From Lachnospiraceae bacterium (GTDB lineage Bacteria > Bacillota > Clostridia > Lachnospirales > Lachnospiraceae), in contig JAFUKJ010000065.1 in NCBI GenBank assembly GCA_017467805.1, positions 1 through 64,000 of the forward strand: a DNA stretch of 64,000 bases. The letters are read 5' to 3'. Of the stretch, positions 1 through 9,778 are shown piece after piece. The position numbers and the translations under genes were made by a program. Positions within the stretch are counted from its first letter, which is position 1, and every line of letters starts with the position of its first letter. The notes beneath the pieces are model-generated. The model was not told the DNA's origin. It saw only the letters and a list, made by a program, of their open reading frames with translations, and ran no database searches.

Positions 1-1
1 C

Positions 2-112
2 TATAATTTTAGACAATGTAATGAGGAATTTAATTACATTTTAAATGAGATTAGAACACCTAAATGGAAAAAAGTGATAAAAAATTTTCTTAAAAAGATT
101 TATAGTCAATAA
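2..112 (+). CDS. 3' end of an upstream gene (partial, product unknown)
   Basis: An open frame enters from the left edge and stops at the TAA at 110-112. The 36 visible residues are lysine- and asparagine-rich and end in a basic helix (motif KNFLKKIYSQ). They are too few to assign a family. The next gene starts 40 bases later in the same direction, so this is probably another member of the polysaccharide operon. A basic C-terminal helix is common in glycosyltransferases of such loci, but that is only a guess. Confidence 0.55.
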   Translation, partial: YNFRQCNEEFNYILNEIRTPKWKKVIKNFLKKIYSQ

Positions 113-151
113 TTATTGTTTGCAAACTGGAATATTCTAGGAGAACAATGT

Positions 152-1261
152 ATGGATGAAAAGATATTTGTAACAAAAGCCTTTATGCCACCAATTGAGG
201 AGTATGTAGCAGAAATTCAAGGTTTATGGGATACGCATATAATAACCAATATGGGAGCTAAGCATAAGGAGCTTGAAAAAAAACTTAATGAGTATTTGCA
301 GGTTAAAAATATTTCTTTGATGGTAAATGGACATATGGCATTGGAACTTGCAATTCAAGCGATGAATTTATCGGGAGAGGTTATAACAACGCCATTTACA
401 TTTGCATCTACAACGCATGCGATTGTAAGAAATGGATTAACACCAATTTTTTGTGATATTAATCCAGAAACTTTTACAATAGACGTGGACAAAATTGAAA
501 ATCTAATTACAGATAGGACTTCCGCTATTGTACCAGTGCATGTATATGGAAATATCTGTGACGTTGAGAAAATAGATATAATAGCAAGAAAATATGGGTT
601 GAAGGTAATATATGATGCGGCTCATGCATTTGGAGAATTCTACAAAGGAATTGGTGTTGGAAATTTTGGAGATGCATCGATGTTTAGCTTCCATGCTACC
701 AAGGTATTTAACACAATAGAAGGCGGAGCTGTTTGCTTTAATAGTGAGGAGTTCGGCTTGGATTTGTACCGTTTAAAGAATTTTGGAATTCGAAATCCAG
801 AAAAAGTTGATTATGTAGGATCGAATGCTAAAATGAACGAGTTTCAGGCGGCGATGGGATTATGTAATTTGCGGTATGTAGATGCTGAGATAGCGAAGAG
901 AAAAAAAGTTTATGAAAGATACATAGAATTATTAGAAGATGTTTCTGGTATACAATTAATGAAGTTGAATCCAGATGTAAAATATAATTACGCATATTTT
1001 CCAGTAGTATTTAATGAGGAATTTGGTGCAACGCGTAATGAAGTGTTTGATGCATTGGCGAAGGAGAATATATATAGTAGAAAGTATTTTTACCCGCTGA
1101 CGAATACATATGATTGTTTTCATGGAAAATATGATGTGGAGATGACACCTGAAGCACTTAGGATTTCGAAAAGAGTGTTGACATTACCGATGGCATCGGA
1201 TTTAGAAGATGAAAATATAGTGAAAATATGTACTATTATAAAGAAAGTATCGGAAAGATAG
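152..1261 (+). CDS. DegT/DnrJ/EryC1-type PLP sugar aminotransferase
   Basis: This 369-residue protein has the length and motif order of nucleotide-sugar aminotransferases. It has an N-terminal dimerisation region, the YDAAHAFG motif that contacts the PLP cofactor, and the SFHATK segment whose lysine (about residue 184) should form the internal aldimine. An EGG motif follows. Such enzymes aminate 4-keto or 3-keto nucleotide sugars to make amino-deoxysugars for surface glycans. The ATG at 152 is chosen over the TTG at 116 because AGGAGA at 139-144 lies seven bases upstream of it. The gene ends nine bases before the ABC permease, which points to one operon. The exact sugar cannot be told because no partner dehydratase is visible nearby. 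Confidence 0.85.
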   Translation: MDEKIFVTKAFMPPIEEYVAEIQGLWDTHIITNMGAKHKELEKKLNEYLQVKNISLMVNGHMALELAIQAMNLSGEVITTPFTFASTTHAIVRNGLTPIFCDINPETFTIDVDKIENLITDRTSAIVPVHVYGNICDVEKIDIIARKYGLKVIYDAAHAFGEFYKGIGVGNFGDASMFSFHATKVFNTIEGGAVCFNSEEFGLDLYRLKNFGIRNPEKVDYVGSNAKMNEFQAAMGLCNLRYVDAEIAKRKKVYERYIELLEDVSGIQLMKLNPDVKYNYAYFPVVFNEEFGATRNEVFDALAKENIYSRKYFYPLTNTYDCFHGKYDVEMTPEALRISKRVLTLPMASDLEDENIVKICTIIKKVSER

Positions 1262-1269
1262 GAGATACA

Positions 1270-2073
1270 ATGATTAGAGGTTTTATAAATTTTTTTGTAG
1301 ATATATTTAAAGATCGAAAGGTAGTATTTGAGTTAGCAAAGAATGATTTTAAGGCAAAATATACGAATTCTTTATTGGGTATTGCGTGGGCATTTGTTTT
1401 GCCGCTGGCAATAATTTTGGTATTATGGTTTGTTTTTCAAGTTGGATTTAAAAGTGAACCAGTAGATGGAGTTCCGTTTATTTTATGGTACATTCCAGCA
1501 TTTTTGTCATGGCAGTTTTTTTCAGATGCATTTGGTACGGGAGCAGGGTGCATATTCGATTATTCATATTTAGTAAAAAATATGCAGTTCCGTGTCAGCG
1601 CGTTGCCATTAGTAAAGATTATTTCGGCAAGCTTTGTTCATTTCTTTTTTATTGGGTTTATTTTGGTGATTTATTATATTTATGGGTATTATCCAAGTAT
1701 TTATAATATCCAAGTTATCTATTACTATTTATGTACGGTAGTATACTTATTAGGATTGACATGGATAATGTCTGCATTGGCAGTTTTTTCTAGAGATATA
1801 TTAAATGTGATTTCGTTAATTATACAGGTTGGATTTTGGGCAACGCCATTGGTATGGGATCCGAGAAGTATGCCGTTGAACGTTCAAACTATCGTAAAGA
1901 TTAATCCTATGTACTATATCTGTATGGGATATCGAGAATCATTTACGTCTCAATCGTGGTTTTGGGAACATCCAGGGGATACTTTGTACTTTTGGATTGT
2001 TGCATTAGGATTTTTGTTTGTTGGTGCGTATGTATTCCATAGATTGAGACCACAATTTGCAGATATGTTATAG
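1270..2073 (+). CDS. Polysaccharide ABC transporter permease (Wzm/TagG family)
   Basis: A 267-residue integral membrane protein with about six hydrophobic segments, of the ABC-2 permease type that exports O-antigen or teichoic-acid-like polymers. The N-terminal amphipathic stretch and the motif NSLLGIAWAFVLP before the first membrane span are typical of Wzm/TagG proteins. The ATG at 1270 follows GGAGAT at 1261-1266. The ATPase gene starts 13 bases after the stop, and the two proteins should form the exporter that carries a lipid-linked glycan across the membrane. A flippase is also encoded later in the locus. Confidence 0.9.
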   Translation: MIRGFINFFVDIFKDRKVVFELAKNDFKAKYTNSLLGIAWAFVLPLAIILVLWFVFQVGFKSEPVDGVPFILWYIPAFLSWQFFSDAFGTGAGCIFDYSYLVKNMQFRVSALPLVKIISASFVHFFFIGFILVIYYIYGYYPSIYNIQVIYYYLCTVVYLLGLTWIMSALAVFSRDILNVISLIIQVGFWATPLVWDPRSMPLNVQTIVKINPMYYICMGYRESFTSQSWFWEHPGDTLYFWIVALGFLFVGAYVFHRLRPQFADML

Positions 2074-2086
2074 AAAAGAGGTAATT

Positions 2087-3412
2087 ATGGGAGAATTTGC
2101 AATTGAAGTAAATGATTTAACCAAGACTTATAAGCTATATGAGAACAACAAACGGAGAATTATAGAAGGATTATTTCCGAATGCGAAACCGCAGTATAAG
2201 GAATTTAATGCTCTGAAGAATGTCAGTTTTAAGATTAAGAAGGGTGAGATTGTTGGAATTATCGGGAAAAACGGCAGTGGAAAGTCTACTTTACTTAAAA
2301 TAATTACAGGAGTATTAAACTCAACAGAAGGAAGCGTAGTTGTAGATGGAAGAATATCGGCTTTGCTAGAACTGGGAGCGGGATTTAATCCAGAATATAC
2401 AGGGATAGAAAATATCTATCTTAATGGTACGTTAAATAAAATTAGTCGTGAAGAAATGAGTAAAAGAATTGAAGATATTGCAGCATTTGCAGATATTGGA
2501 GACTTTATACATCAGCCAGTAAAAAATTACTCAAGTGGTATGTTTGTACGATTGGCATTTGCAGTTGCGGTATATTCAGATCCAGACATTCTTATAGTAG
2601 ATGAAGCACTTGCTGTAGGCGATGCTGCTTTTCAGGCAAAATGCATGGCACGCATGAATCAAATTATGAAGTCGGGGGCTACAGTTCTTTTTGTTACACA
2701 TGATATGAATACAGTTAAACGTTTGTGCCAAAGATGTATTTATCTCGAAAATGGTACAAAAATCATGGAGGGACCAGCAGAAGAATTGGCTGATATTTAT
2801 TTAAAGAGAATTAGAGCATCTATGAATGAGGAACATTTAAAAATAGATGAAGCTGATATGAAGCCAGTAGGGAACAACTCAGTGGAAAATGACTCTGTTA
2901 TTGAAATTACAGAAGAAAAAGAGATTGAAAACAAAGAGTTTATGGAAAAAACAAAGATGTTCAAGGAAGGTAATGGAGATGTTGAGTTCATTGATTTGAA
3001 GTTACTGGATGAAAATAGAAATCAAACATTATCTTTTTCATTTGAACAGAAAATGACTATGAAGGTGAGAGCGAAGGTACATGTGGATGGGGTTTTCGGT
3101 GTCGCTTATCATATAAGAGATGATAAAAATACTGAATTATTAGGAAGTTCTACTTTGCGTGAAACAGGTCAGTTATTTCAAGGGAAAGCAGGAGAAGTAT
3201 ACGATATTGAAATAACAACGCCATTACCACTTATAGAGGGGAATTACAATATAACATTGGTGGCGTCTCGTCCTGTTATAGAAAATAGAACAGCTTTATT
3301 TTTGGCTTATATTGAGAATGCAGCAGTGTTTTCTGTAGAAGAAAACACCAAAATGAAATTATGGGATAAGTTCTATATCAAGAATGAAGTATGCGTTAAA
3401 AAGCTTTGTTAG
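2087..3412 (+). CDS. Polysaccharide ABC transporter ATPase with C-terminal glycan-binding-type domain (Wzt family)
   Basis: The N-terminal ~240 residues form an ABC ATPase: Walker A (GKNGSGKST, around residues 60-68), signature YSSGMFVRLAF, and Walker B ILIVDEALAVGD. An acidic linker follows, then a beta-rich domain of about 150 residues (roughly 285-435). In the Wzt family an extra domain in this position recognises the finished, end-capped polysaccharide before export, so chain-end recognition is a reasonable inference here. The ATG at 2087 has AGAGG just upstream. It forms a pair with the permease in front of it. The total of 441 residues fits extended Wzt proteins rather than the short TagH-like ones. 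Confidence 0.9.
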   Translation: MGEFAIEVNDLTKTYKLYENNKRRIIEGLFPNAKPQYKEFNALKNVSFKIKKGEIVGIIGKNGSGKSTLLKIITGVLNSTEGSVVVDGRISALLELGAGFNPEYTGIENIYLNGTLNKISREEMSKRIEDIAAFADIGDFIHQPVKNYSSGMFVRLAFAVAVYSDPDILIVDEALAVGDAAFQAKCMARMNQIMKSGATVLFVTHDMNTVKRLCQRCIYLENGTKIMEGPAEELADIYLKRIRASMNEEHLKIDEADMKPVGNNSVENDSVIEITEEKEIENKEFMEKTKMFKEGNGDVEFIDLKLLDENRNQTLSFSFEQKMTMKVRAKVHVDGVFGVAYHIRDDKNTELLGSSTLRETGQLFQGKAGEVYDIEITTPLPLIEGNYNITLVASRPVIENRTALFLAYIENAAVFSVEENTKMKLWDKFYIKNEVCVKKLC

Positions 3413-3453
3413 AAAAAGGAACTTTAAATTGGAATACTGTGTAGGTGAGTGAC

Positions 3454-4161
3454 ATGCGATTAGGAATTATGCAACCATATTTTTTTCCGTATATAGGTTA
3501 TATATCGTTAATTAAACATACAGATGAATTTATTTTATTTGACACACCACAGTTTATTCGTCATGGTTGGATTGAAAGAAATAGAATTTTAAAGCCTAAC
3601 GGAGGTTGGATGTATATCTCTGTTCCTTTGATAAAGCATCATCAAAGAACGAATATAGCAGAAATTCAAATTAACAATGATACAGCGTGGAAAGAAAAGA
3701 TTATTGCACAGCTAAATCATTATAAAAAAGCACCTTATTACAAACAGATAATAGGTTTGTTGGGAGATGTTTTCTGTATTGATTATAAGTATATTACAAG
3801 TTTGAACAAGAAAAGTTTGGAATCAATCTGTGAGTATTTAGGCGTTAATGCAAATATTTCAGTTTTTTCAGAAATGAATCTTGAAGTTGATGAAGTTAAT
3901 GCTCCAGATGAATGGGCATTAAATATATGTAAAGCTATTCCAGGGGCAGATGAATATTGGAATCCGCCTGGAGGAATGGAATTTTTTGATGTTTCAAAAT
4001 ACGAGAAGGCTGGTATAGATATCAGGTTTCAAAAAATGAATTTGCATGAATATAGGCAAGGAAAAAGTGAATTTGAAAAAGGATTATCAATTATAGATGT
4101 TATGATGTATAATTCCCCAGAAAAAATTCATGAAATGCTAGATGATTTTGAGTTGATTTAA
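3454..4161 (+). CDS. WbqC-like family protein
   Basis: A 235-residue soluble protein with the family hallmarks: an N-terminal MQPYFFPYIGY motif, then DTPQFIRHGWIERNRI, and a C-terminal region containing NPPGG. WbqC-like proteins recur in O-antigen and capsule clusters beside aminotransferases. They are thought to act on amino sugars, but their reaction is not settled. The ATG at 3454 is preferred to the GTG at 3445 because AGGTGA sits five bases before it. It follows the exporter genes and precedes a deacetylase, consistent with a role in modifying one residue of the repeat unit. Confidence 0.75.
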   Translation: MRLGIMQPYFFPYIGYISLIKHTDEFILFDTPQFIRHGWIERNRILKPNGGWMYISVPLIKHHQRTNIAEIQINNDTAWKEKIIAQLNHYKKAPYYKQIIGLLGDVFCIDYKYITSLNKKSLESICEYLGVNANISVFSEMNLEVDEVNAPDEWALNICKAIPGADEYWNPPGGMEFFDVSKYEKAGIDIRFQKMNLHEYRQGKSEFEKGLSIIDVMMYNSPEKIHEMLDDFELI

Positions 4162-4193
4162 AATATAAGATAATCAATATAGAGAGAAAAGAT

Positions 4194-5003
4194 ATGGGTA
4201 GAAAAACTAAAGTGATTGTGAATGCAGATGACTTTGGAATGTCACACGAAAAAAATGTGGCGATTGATGAGTTGATGCAAAATGGAATATGTACGAATAC
4301 GTCGATAGTTGTAAATATGGAGCATACAGAAGAAGCTGTTAAAATGGCTTTCGAAAGTGGATATCAAGATAAAGTATCATTACATATTAATTTAACAGAA
4401 GGAGATTCATTAACACAAGGAATTCGAGATATATCACTTTACTATGCAGAGAATAAATTTGTTCATAGACCGATTATTAAAATAAATGAGCAAATATATC
4501 CAAAATATATTAAGCAACTTAGAGAAGAAATCGAAGCACAAATTCAAAAATTTATAGAGTATGGTTTTGAGATAAATAGTATTGATTCACATAATTGGGT
4601 ACATTTGAGAATTCCCGTATGGATTGCGCTTAAACCATTGATAAAAAAATATAATATTTCAATTGTAAGACCAATGTGGAGCGGATATAAGAGACCAGAA
4701 ATAGCATCAGAAAAATGGAGTAAGTATTTTTCGATTTTCCAGCCATGGTTACTAAAATGTCCGCAGTGTAATATGTTAAAGCATACAAGCAATATTGAAC
4801 AGTTTTTGGTAGATGAGAAGTTGTTAGAGAATATGGATTTTGTTGAGGTATTTACGCATCCACAGGTGATAGATGGTAAAAATATAGATACATCAAGTTC
4901 GTATTTAAAGAAGCCAAAAGATACAGTAGAGAATAATGTAAGATTGTTAAATGCATATGAGAGAATAACAATAAAGCAAATGTTAGAGGAGGTTCAACGA
5001 TGA
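4194..5003 (+). CDS. ChbG/YdjC-type carbohydrate deacetylase
   Basis: This 269-residue protein opens with VIVNADDFGMS. The DD pair of NADDFG is the metal-binding signature of YdjC/ChbG deacetylases, which remove acetyl groups from N-acetylated sugars. LHINLTEG (about residue 65), IDSHNWVH and the C-terminal FTHPQV supply further histidines of the metal site. In this locus it probably deacetylates a glycan intermediate or nucleotide sugar. The stop overlaps the next gene by four bases (ATGA), so the two are translationally coupled. Confidence 0.8.
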   Translation: MGRKTKVIVNADDFGMSHEKNVAIDELMQNGICTNTSIVVNMEHTEEAVKMAFESGYQDKVSLHINLTEGDSLTQGIRDISLYYAENKFVHRPIIKINEQIYPKYIKQLREEIEAQIQKFIEYGFEINSIDSHNWVHLRIPVWIALKPLIKKYNISIVRPMWSGYKRPEIASEKWSKYFSIFQPWLLKCPQCNMLKHTSNIEQFLVDEKLLENMDFVEVFTHPQVIDGKNIDTSSSYLKKPKDTVENNVRLLNAYERITIKQMLEEVQR

Positions 5004-5992
5004 AGAAAGTAGTCATTATTGGGGCAACTGGAGAGACAGGAATGTATATCACAGATTACTTTTGTGATATTGCTAAAGATGAATATGAAGTGGTTGCAGC
5101 AGGACTACGAAAAACAGACTTTTTCGATAGATATGGGATTAAATATTATAGTATTGATATAAGCAAGGAAGAGCAATTTGAACAATTACCGACAGAGGAT
5201 GTACATGCAGTTATTTATACAGCTGCGATGATGCCAGGAAGAATGGTCGGTTATGAGCCTATGAAGTATATAGATACCAACATAAAGGGAACATTAAATG
5301 TGTTGGAATATTGTAGAAGAGTTCATGCGAATAGAATTATCTTTACTCAAACGATTAGAGATTTGGGAAATAAAATTGGAAAAGAAATAATCGAAGCAGA
5401 TGCGACACGTGATTTCTCGTATAAAGGTGATCATGCAGTATATGTGATTTCAAAAAATGCAGCAGTTGATTTGATAGAACATTATTATCAAGAGTACGGT
5501 TTGAAGAGATTTATTTTCCGTTTACCAACTATTTATATGTATACACCAAGTAAGTACTATTGTGTTGATGGTCAAAAGAAAGTGATGGGATTCCGTCATA
5601 TGATAGATCAAGCGATTGCAGGGAATGATATCGAAGTATGGGGAGATCCGTCAAAAGCGCATGATGTTGTGTATGTCAAAGATTTGGCGAAAATATTTTA
5701 TCTAGCTTGTAACTGTGAGACCACCGATGGAGGAATGTATAATGTAGGAACAGGTAAGCCAGTAACTCTCTTACAACAAGTTGAGGGTATGGTAGAGGTT
5801 TTTGGACAAGCAGATAATAAATCAAAAATAGTGTTCTGTCCTAATAAACCAAATGCAAGACAATATGATATTGATATTAGCAAGACTTGTAGGGACCTAG
5901 GTTATGAACCAAGCTATTCATATGTTGAATATCTTAAAGACTTCAAGAAGGAAATGGAATTAAATCGATTTAAAGATTTATTTAAATTATAG
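5000..5992 (+). CDS. NAD(P)-dependent epimerase/dehydratase (extended SDR)
   Basis: A 330-residue protein with the N-terminal nucleotide-binding motif GATGETG and a catalytic YVISK (Tyr-x3-Lys) at about residues 152-156. This is the extended short-chain dehydrogenase fold used by nucleotide-sugar epimerases, dehydratases and reductases. The conserved substrate-side motif DVVYVKDLA and a late NVGTG also fit. Its ATG overlaps the stop of the deacetylase gene. The substrate cannot be told from sequence alone, and synthesis of a modified hexose for the polymer is the likely role. Confidence 0.85.
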   Translation: MKKVVIIGATGETGMYITDYFCDIAKDEYEVVAAGLRKTDFFDRYGIKYYSIDISKEEQFEQLPTEDVHAVIYTAAMMPGRMVGYEPMKYIDTNIKGTLNVLEYCRRVHANRIIFTQTIRDLGNKIGKEIIEADATRDFSYKGDHAVYVISKNAAVDLIEHYYQEYGLKRFIFRLPTIYMYTPSKYYCVDGQKKVMGFRHMIDQAIAGNDIEVWGDPSKAHDVVYVKDLAKIFYLACNCETTDGGMYNVGTGKPVTLLQQVEGMVEVFGQADNKSKIVFCPNKPNARQYDIDISKTCRDLGYEPSYSYVEYLKDFKKEMELNRFKDLFKL

Positions 5993-6007
5993 TTGTTGAG
6001 GCATTTT

Positions 6008-7783
6008 ATGAAAATATCAGTAATATTAACATCTTACAATCATGAAAAATTTATTGCTCAAAGTATTGAAAGCGTCTTAAATCAAACGTATCAAGATTTT
6101 GAGTTTATAATTGTAGACGATTGTTCTACGGATTCGTCATGGGAAATTATTAGTAGATATAAGGAAAAATATCCTCAAATCAAGGTGATTCGCCATGATT
6201 ATAATTGGCATGGAGGAACCGTAGAGGATACCATAAGGAATTATGCAACGGGAGATTATATTGCATTGCACCATAGTGATGATGTGTGGGATGAGAATAA
6301 GCTGCAAATGCAGATAACAGAAATGGAAAATAATCCTGGATGTGCTGCTGTGTTTACAAATGCAAAAGCTATTGATGATAATGGTGAAGATTATTCAGAT
6401 GAAAATGGATTTTACTATAATCTGTTCCAAGTAGAGAATAGATCAAGATATGAATGGCTGAATTATTTCTTTTACAATGGAAATTGTCTTTGCCATCCAA
6501 GTATATTAATCAGAAAAGACATCTATGAAGAGGATGGTTTCTTTAGAAAGGGTTTGAGACAAATACCAGATTTTGTCAAATGGATTCAAGTTTGTCGCAA
6601 ACATGAGATCCGTGTGCTGGCTGAACCACTTGTAAAGTTTCGCGTGCATGAAGCTGGTAAAAACGCCAGTGGAATGAGAGCGGAAACGCAAATCAGATCT
6701 ACTATAGAGTTGTATTTGATGCTTGAGGAATATGCAAAGATTAAGGAGTATGATGAATTCATATCTGTTTTTCCAGAGGAGACAGAATACTGTGTAAAAG
6801 ATTTCTTTATTCCAGAGTATGCATTGGGGAGAATTTGTACGAAACCGAATCTGCAACCTTATACCAGAATTTATGGAATTAGTTTGTTATATCAAGTGTT
6901 AAATGATTCGGCTAAAGCAGATGTGATTAAAAACGTATATCACTATACAATGCAGGATTTTATGGATGAGAATGGTAAGTACGATATTTTTGGAATTTTA
7001 CCAGAGGCATTTGAACAGCAGAGGAGTATATATGTCGATACAGGTAATGGTTTCAATACAGATGAAGTCTATCACCAGAAGTTTACGCTGGGTGACTCGG
7101 AAATTGTTGATTGGAAGTGTGAGATAAAAGTAGAAAGTGGTAAACAAATTAGACGCTTACGATTTGACCCTGCCGAATCTGTAATGATAAAAAATACGAT
7201 TATCAGTATTACAATAAATGGAAACAAAGTAGAGTGCATTCCGACTAATGCTCTTGTTAAAAAGGATGGAAAAGACATTTTTGTTAGCCTAGATCCCATT
7301 TATGAGATTGAGATGCATGGAGAGTTCCAGAAAGATGAACAAATAGTGTTATCGATAGTTGGAGAGATTGAGAGACTTACAGACGATGAAATTGCAAATG
7401 TGGTTTCAGACATGGTATACGAAAAGCGAGATGCTATTTATGAGTGCCAGGCAAAACTTCTTGAAAAAGAGAATGTTATTCGCGAGTATCAAACAAATCT
7501 TCTCGAAAAAGAAAATGTTATTCAGGAAGAGCGCGTGAATCTTCTTAAAAAAGAAGAGGAGTTGCGAGAAGCATTTTGCGTTCAACGAAATTTACAAGCG
7601 GAGTTTGATTGTATTACAAGAGAGCATGATGAGTTGCTTAATGCTTATAACAATATGGTAAATCAAAATACTGAGTTGACAGAAAAATATCACCAACTCG
7701 TAGATGAATTGGAAGAAATAAAACAACATTGGATGTATCGAGTGTTTAAAAAGCACGGATGCAAGGAGGAAAAACAGACATAA
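6008..7783 (+). CDS. Family 2 glycosyltransferase with long coiled-coil C-terminus
   Basis: The first ~230 residues are a GT-A (family 2) domain with VILTSYNHEKF, VDDCSTD and the metal-binding HHSDD motif, then a conserved LCHPSILIRK. The middle (about 340-470) is beta-rich and unassigned. The last ~120 residues hold near-repeats of the heptad type LLEKENVI..., and should form a coiled coil. The protein probably transfers a sugar in repeat-unit assembly while the coiled coil links it to a partner or polymer-length scaffold. The start at 6008 follows GAGG at 5998-6001. The TAA overlaps the next ATG by one base. Confidence 0.85.
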   Translation: MKISVILTSYNHEKFIAQSIESVLNQTYQDFEFIIVDDCSTDSSWEIISRYKEKYPQIKVIRHDYNWHGGTVEDTIRNYATGDYIALHHSDDVWDENKLQMQITEMENNPGCAAVFTNAKAIDDNGEDYSDENGFYYNLFQVENRSRYEWLNYFFYNGNCLCHPSILIRKDIYEEDGFFRKGLRQIPDFVKWIQVCRKHEIRVLAEPLVKFRVHEAGKNASGMRAETQIRSTIELYLMLEEYAKIKEYDEFISVFPEETEYCVKDFFIPEYALGRICTKPNLQPYTRIYGISLLYQVLNDSAKADVIKNVYHYTMQDFMDENGKYDIFGILPEAFEQQRSIYVDTGNGFNTDEVYHQKFTLGDSEIVDWKCEIKVESGKQIRRLRFDPAESVMIKNTIISITINGNKVECIPTNALVKKDGKDIFVSLDPIYEIEMHGEFQKDEQIVLSIVGEIERLTDDEIANVVSDMVYEKRDAIYECQAKLLEKENVIREYQTNLLEKENVIQEERVNLLKKEEELREAFCVQRNLQAEFDCITREHDELLNAYNNMVNQNTELTEKYHQLVDELEEIKQHWMYRVFKKHGCKEEKQT

Positions 7784-8622
7784 TGGAATTAGTTAGTGTG
7801 ATTATGCCATGTTATAACGATGGTAAGTATATAAAAGAAGCAATAGAGTCTGTTAAAGCACAGACTTATAAAAATTGGGAATTGATAATTATTGATGATG
7901 GTTCCGATGATGAAGAAACTATAAATATTATTAATAATATTGAAGATGACCGTATTACAATTTTTCATACGGAGCATCTGAAACCAGCAGGTGCTAGAAA
8001 TTATGGTATTAGTAATGCCAAAGGTAAGTATATCTTACCAGTTGATTCTGATGACAAAATTGAAGCAACTTATATGGAAAAAGCTGTTGAAAAAATTGAA
8101 ACCGATGAAAAAATTGGCGTGGTATATTGTGAAGCAGATTTGTTTGGTGAAAAGAGCGGAAAATGGGACTTGCCAAAATACTCTTTTAATACAATGCTTT
8201 TAGATAATATTGTATTTGTTACTGCGTTATTTTATCGCGAGGACTGGGAAAAGCTTGGCGGATTTAATACTAATATGGCTGCAGGCATGGAGGATTATGA
8301 TTTTTGGTTGGGTATTTTGGGATTAGGTAGAGAAATATACCAGATACCAGAAATCTTGTTCCATTACAGAATTAAGCCAGTATCCAGAACCACTGGTTTT
8401 CAGTCGGATTACATACAAGTGCAGAATGTATATCGTCAAATGTATGATAATCACAAAGAATTTTATGCGAAATATAATGAGCAATATGCAAAGGTATTAC
8501 GTGACGCCTTGATAGAACAAATTGCAATTCGAACAAAGTATGAGCGTATATTTGAAAAAGCGCAAAAAATATCAGAAATTCCATTAATAGGAAGAATAGT
8601 AAAGAAAATTATTACAGAATAG
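7783..8622 (+). CDS. Family 2 glycosyltransferase
   Basis: A 279-residue GT-A enzyme. It starts with VSVIMPCYNDGKYI, has IIDDGSDD for nucleotide binding, LPVDSDD as the metal-binding acidic motif, and MEDYDFWL as the likely catalytic ED region. These features match inverting family 2 transferases of capsule and O-antigen clusters. The ATG at 7783 overlaps the preceding stop (TAATG), with AGGAGG at 7764-7769. Donor and acceptor are unknown. Confidence 0.88.
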   Translation: MELVSVIMPCYNDGKYIKEAIESVKAQTYKNWELIIIDDGSDDEETINIINNIEDDRITIFHTEHLKPAGARNYGISNAKGKYILPVDSDDKIEATYMEKAVEKIETDEKIGVVYCEADLFGEKSGKWDLPKYSFNTMLLDNIVFVTALFYREDWEKLGGFNTNMAAGMEDYDFWLGILGLGREIYQIPEILFHYRIKPVSRTTGFQSDYIQVQNVYRQMYDNHKEFYAKYNEQYAKVLRDALIEQIAIRTKYERIFEKAQKISEIPLIGRIVKKIITE

Positions 8623-8640
8623 ATAAAACGGGAGATTATT

Positions 8641-9726
8641 ATGATAGTATTTACATCAATTTGTACTAATTATGCACATAAGGCAAGAACATTAGCGGAG
8701 TCAGTAAAGAAAAACATTCCAGATGCAAAGTTTTTGGTATGTTTAACAGAGAGAGAAGTTCCTGAATCAATGAATTCACCATATTTTGATGAAGTTATTT
8801 TATCTAAAGATATGTGGGAAGGTAACTTTAACAGATACATTTATAAGCATGCAATTGTAGAAGCATCAACATCTGTAAAAGGACACTTTTTTAAGTATAT
8901 TATTGAACACTATCCAGAAGAGGATAAGTTTGTGTACCTTGATCCAGATTGTTATGTATATTCTGACTTTGTAGAGTTAAGAGAATTATTAAACACAAGA
9001 CCTATTGTGCTTTGTCCGCATTTGCTCCAACCAGGAAATATAGATATGGAGTTATCTTCTACAGCTCATGGTGTATATAATCTTGGATTTTTGGCGGTAA
9101 ATAGAAGTGAAGAAGCTGTTAAGTTTATTAATTGGTGGGCAGATAGACTTTACTTATTCTGCTATGATGATATTTTAAGAGGTATTTTTACTGATCAGAA
9201 GTGGATTGACTTGGCACCTTGCTTCTTCGATGTTGAGGTATTTAAGCATCGAGGATATGATTTTGCAACGTGGTCGTTATTGGATTGTGGATTAACAGAA
9301 GAAAATGGACAGTATTTTGTTAAAGGCGATCCATTAAGATTTATTCATTTCTCAGGATATGGTGCAACAATCGAGAAATGTATGAAGGATTGGTTGCCAG
9401 AGGGTGAGCATCCATTTAGGGATTTGTATAAAGAGTATTCTTTATTGCATGATAAAAATAATGAAGATGGAGTGTCAAAAACACCGTGGAGTTATAGCCT
9501 CTATTATTCAGGTGAGAAGATTGATGATAAGCTTCGTACGGAGTATCGTAGTAATAATGATGTGATGTTTAGTATAGAAGATCCTTTTGCATTGAGCAAT
9601 CAAGAAATGAAGCGTATTTTAGAAAATAAGACTCCTTCTTTGATGAAATTAGGATTAGAGTCACTGAAAAAAGACGGCGTAAAAGAGACATATAGAAAGA
9701 CAATGACAGTACTTAAGCAGAAATAG
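8641..9726 (+). CDS. Putative GT-A glycosyltransferase (DxD-containing, family 8-like)
   Basis: A 361-residue soluble protein that lacks the family 2 start motif. It carries FVYLDPDCYVY at about residue 97, a D-x-D-type metal motif, followed by FLAVNRSEEAVKF and DQKWIDLAP. This order is seen in nucleotide-diphospho-sugar transferases that retain stereochemistry. A late FIHFSGYG also fits. It lies between a family 2 transferase and an acyltransferase in one operon, so it probably adds one sugar of the repeat unit. The family call is tentative; a transferase is likely. Confidence 0.65.
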   Translation: MIVFTSICTNYAHKARTLAESVKKNIPDAKFLVCLTEREVPESMNSPYFDEVILSKDMWEGNFNRYIYKHAIVEASTSVKGHFFKYIIEHYPEEDKFVYLDPDCYVYSDFVELRELLNTRPIVLCPHLLQPGNIDMELSSTAHGVYNLGFLAVNRSEEAVKFINWWADRLYLFCYDDILRGIFTDQKWIDLAPCFFDVEVFKHRGYDFATWSLLDCGLTEENGQYFVKGDPLRFIHFSGYGATIEKCMKDWLPEGEHPFRDLYKEYSLLHDKNNEDGVSKTPWSYSLYYSGEKIDDKLRTEYRSNNDVMFSIEDPFALSNQEMKRILENKTPSLMKLGLESLKKDGVKETYRKTMTVLKQK

Positions 9727-9778
9727 AACGTACGGGAAAAGGATTAAGCGAGAAGATTATGGTGCGAGAGGTGAATCC

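Noticed and set aside
116-151. TTG start giving 12 extra residues to the aminotransferase
   Set aside because: AGGAGA sits correctly before ATG 152, and the extra residues do not fit the family N-terminus.
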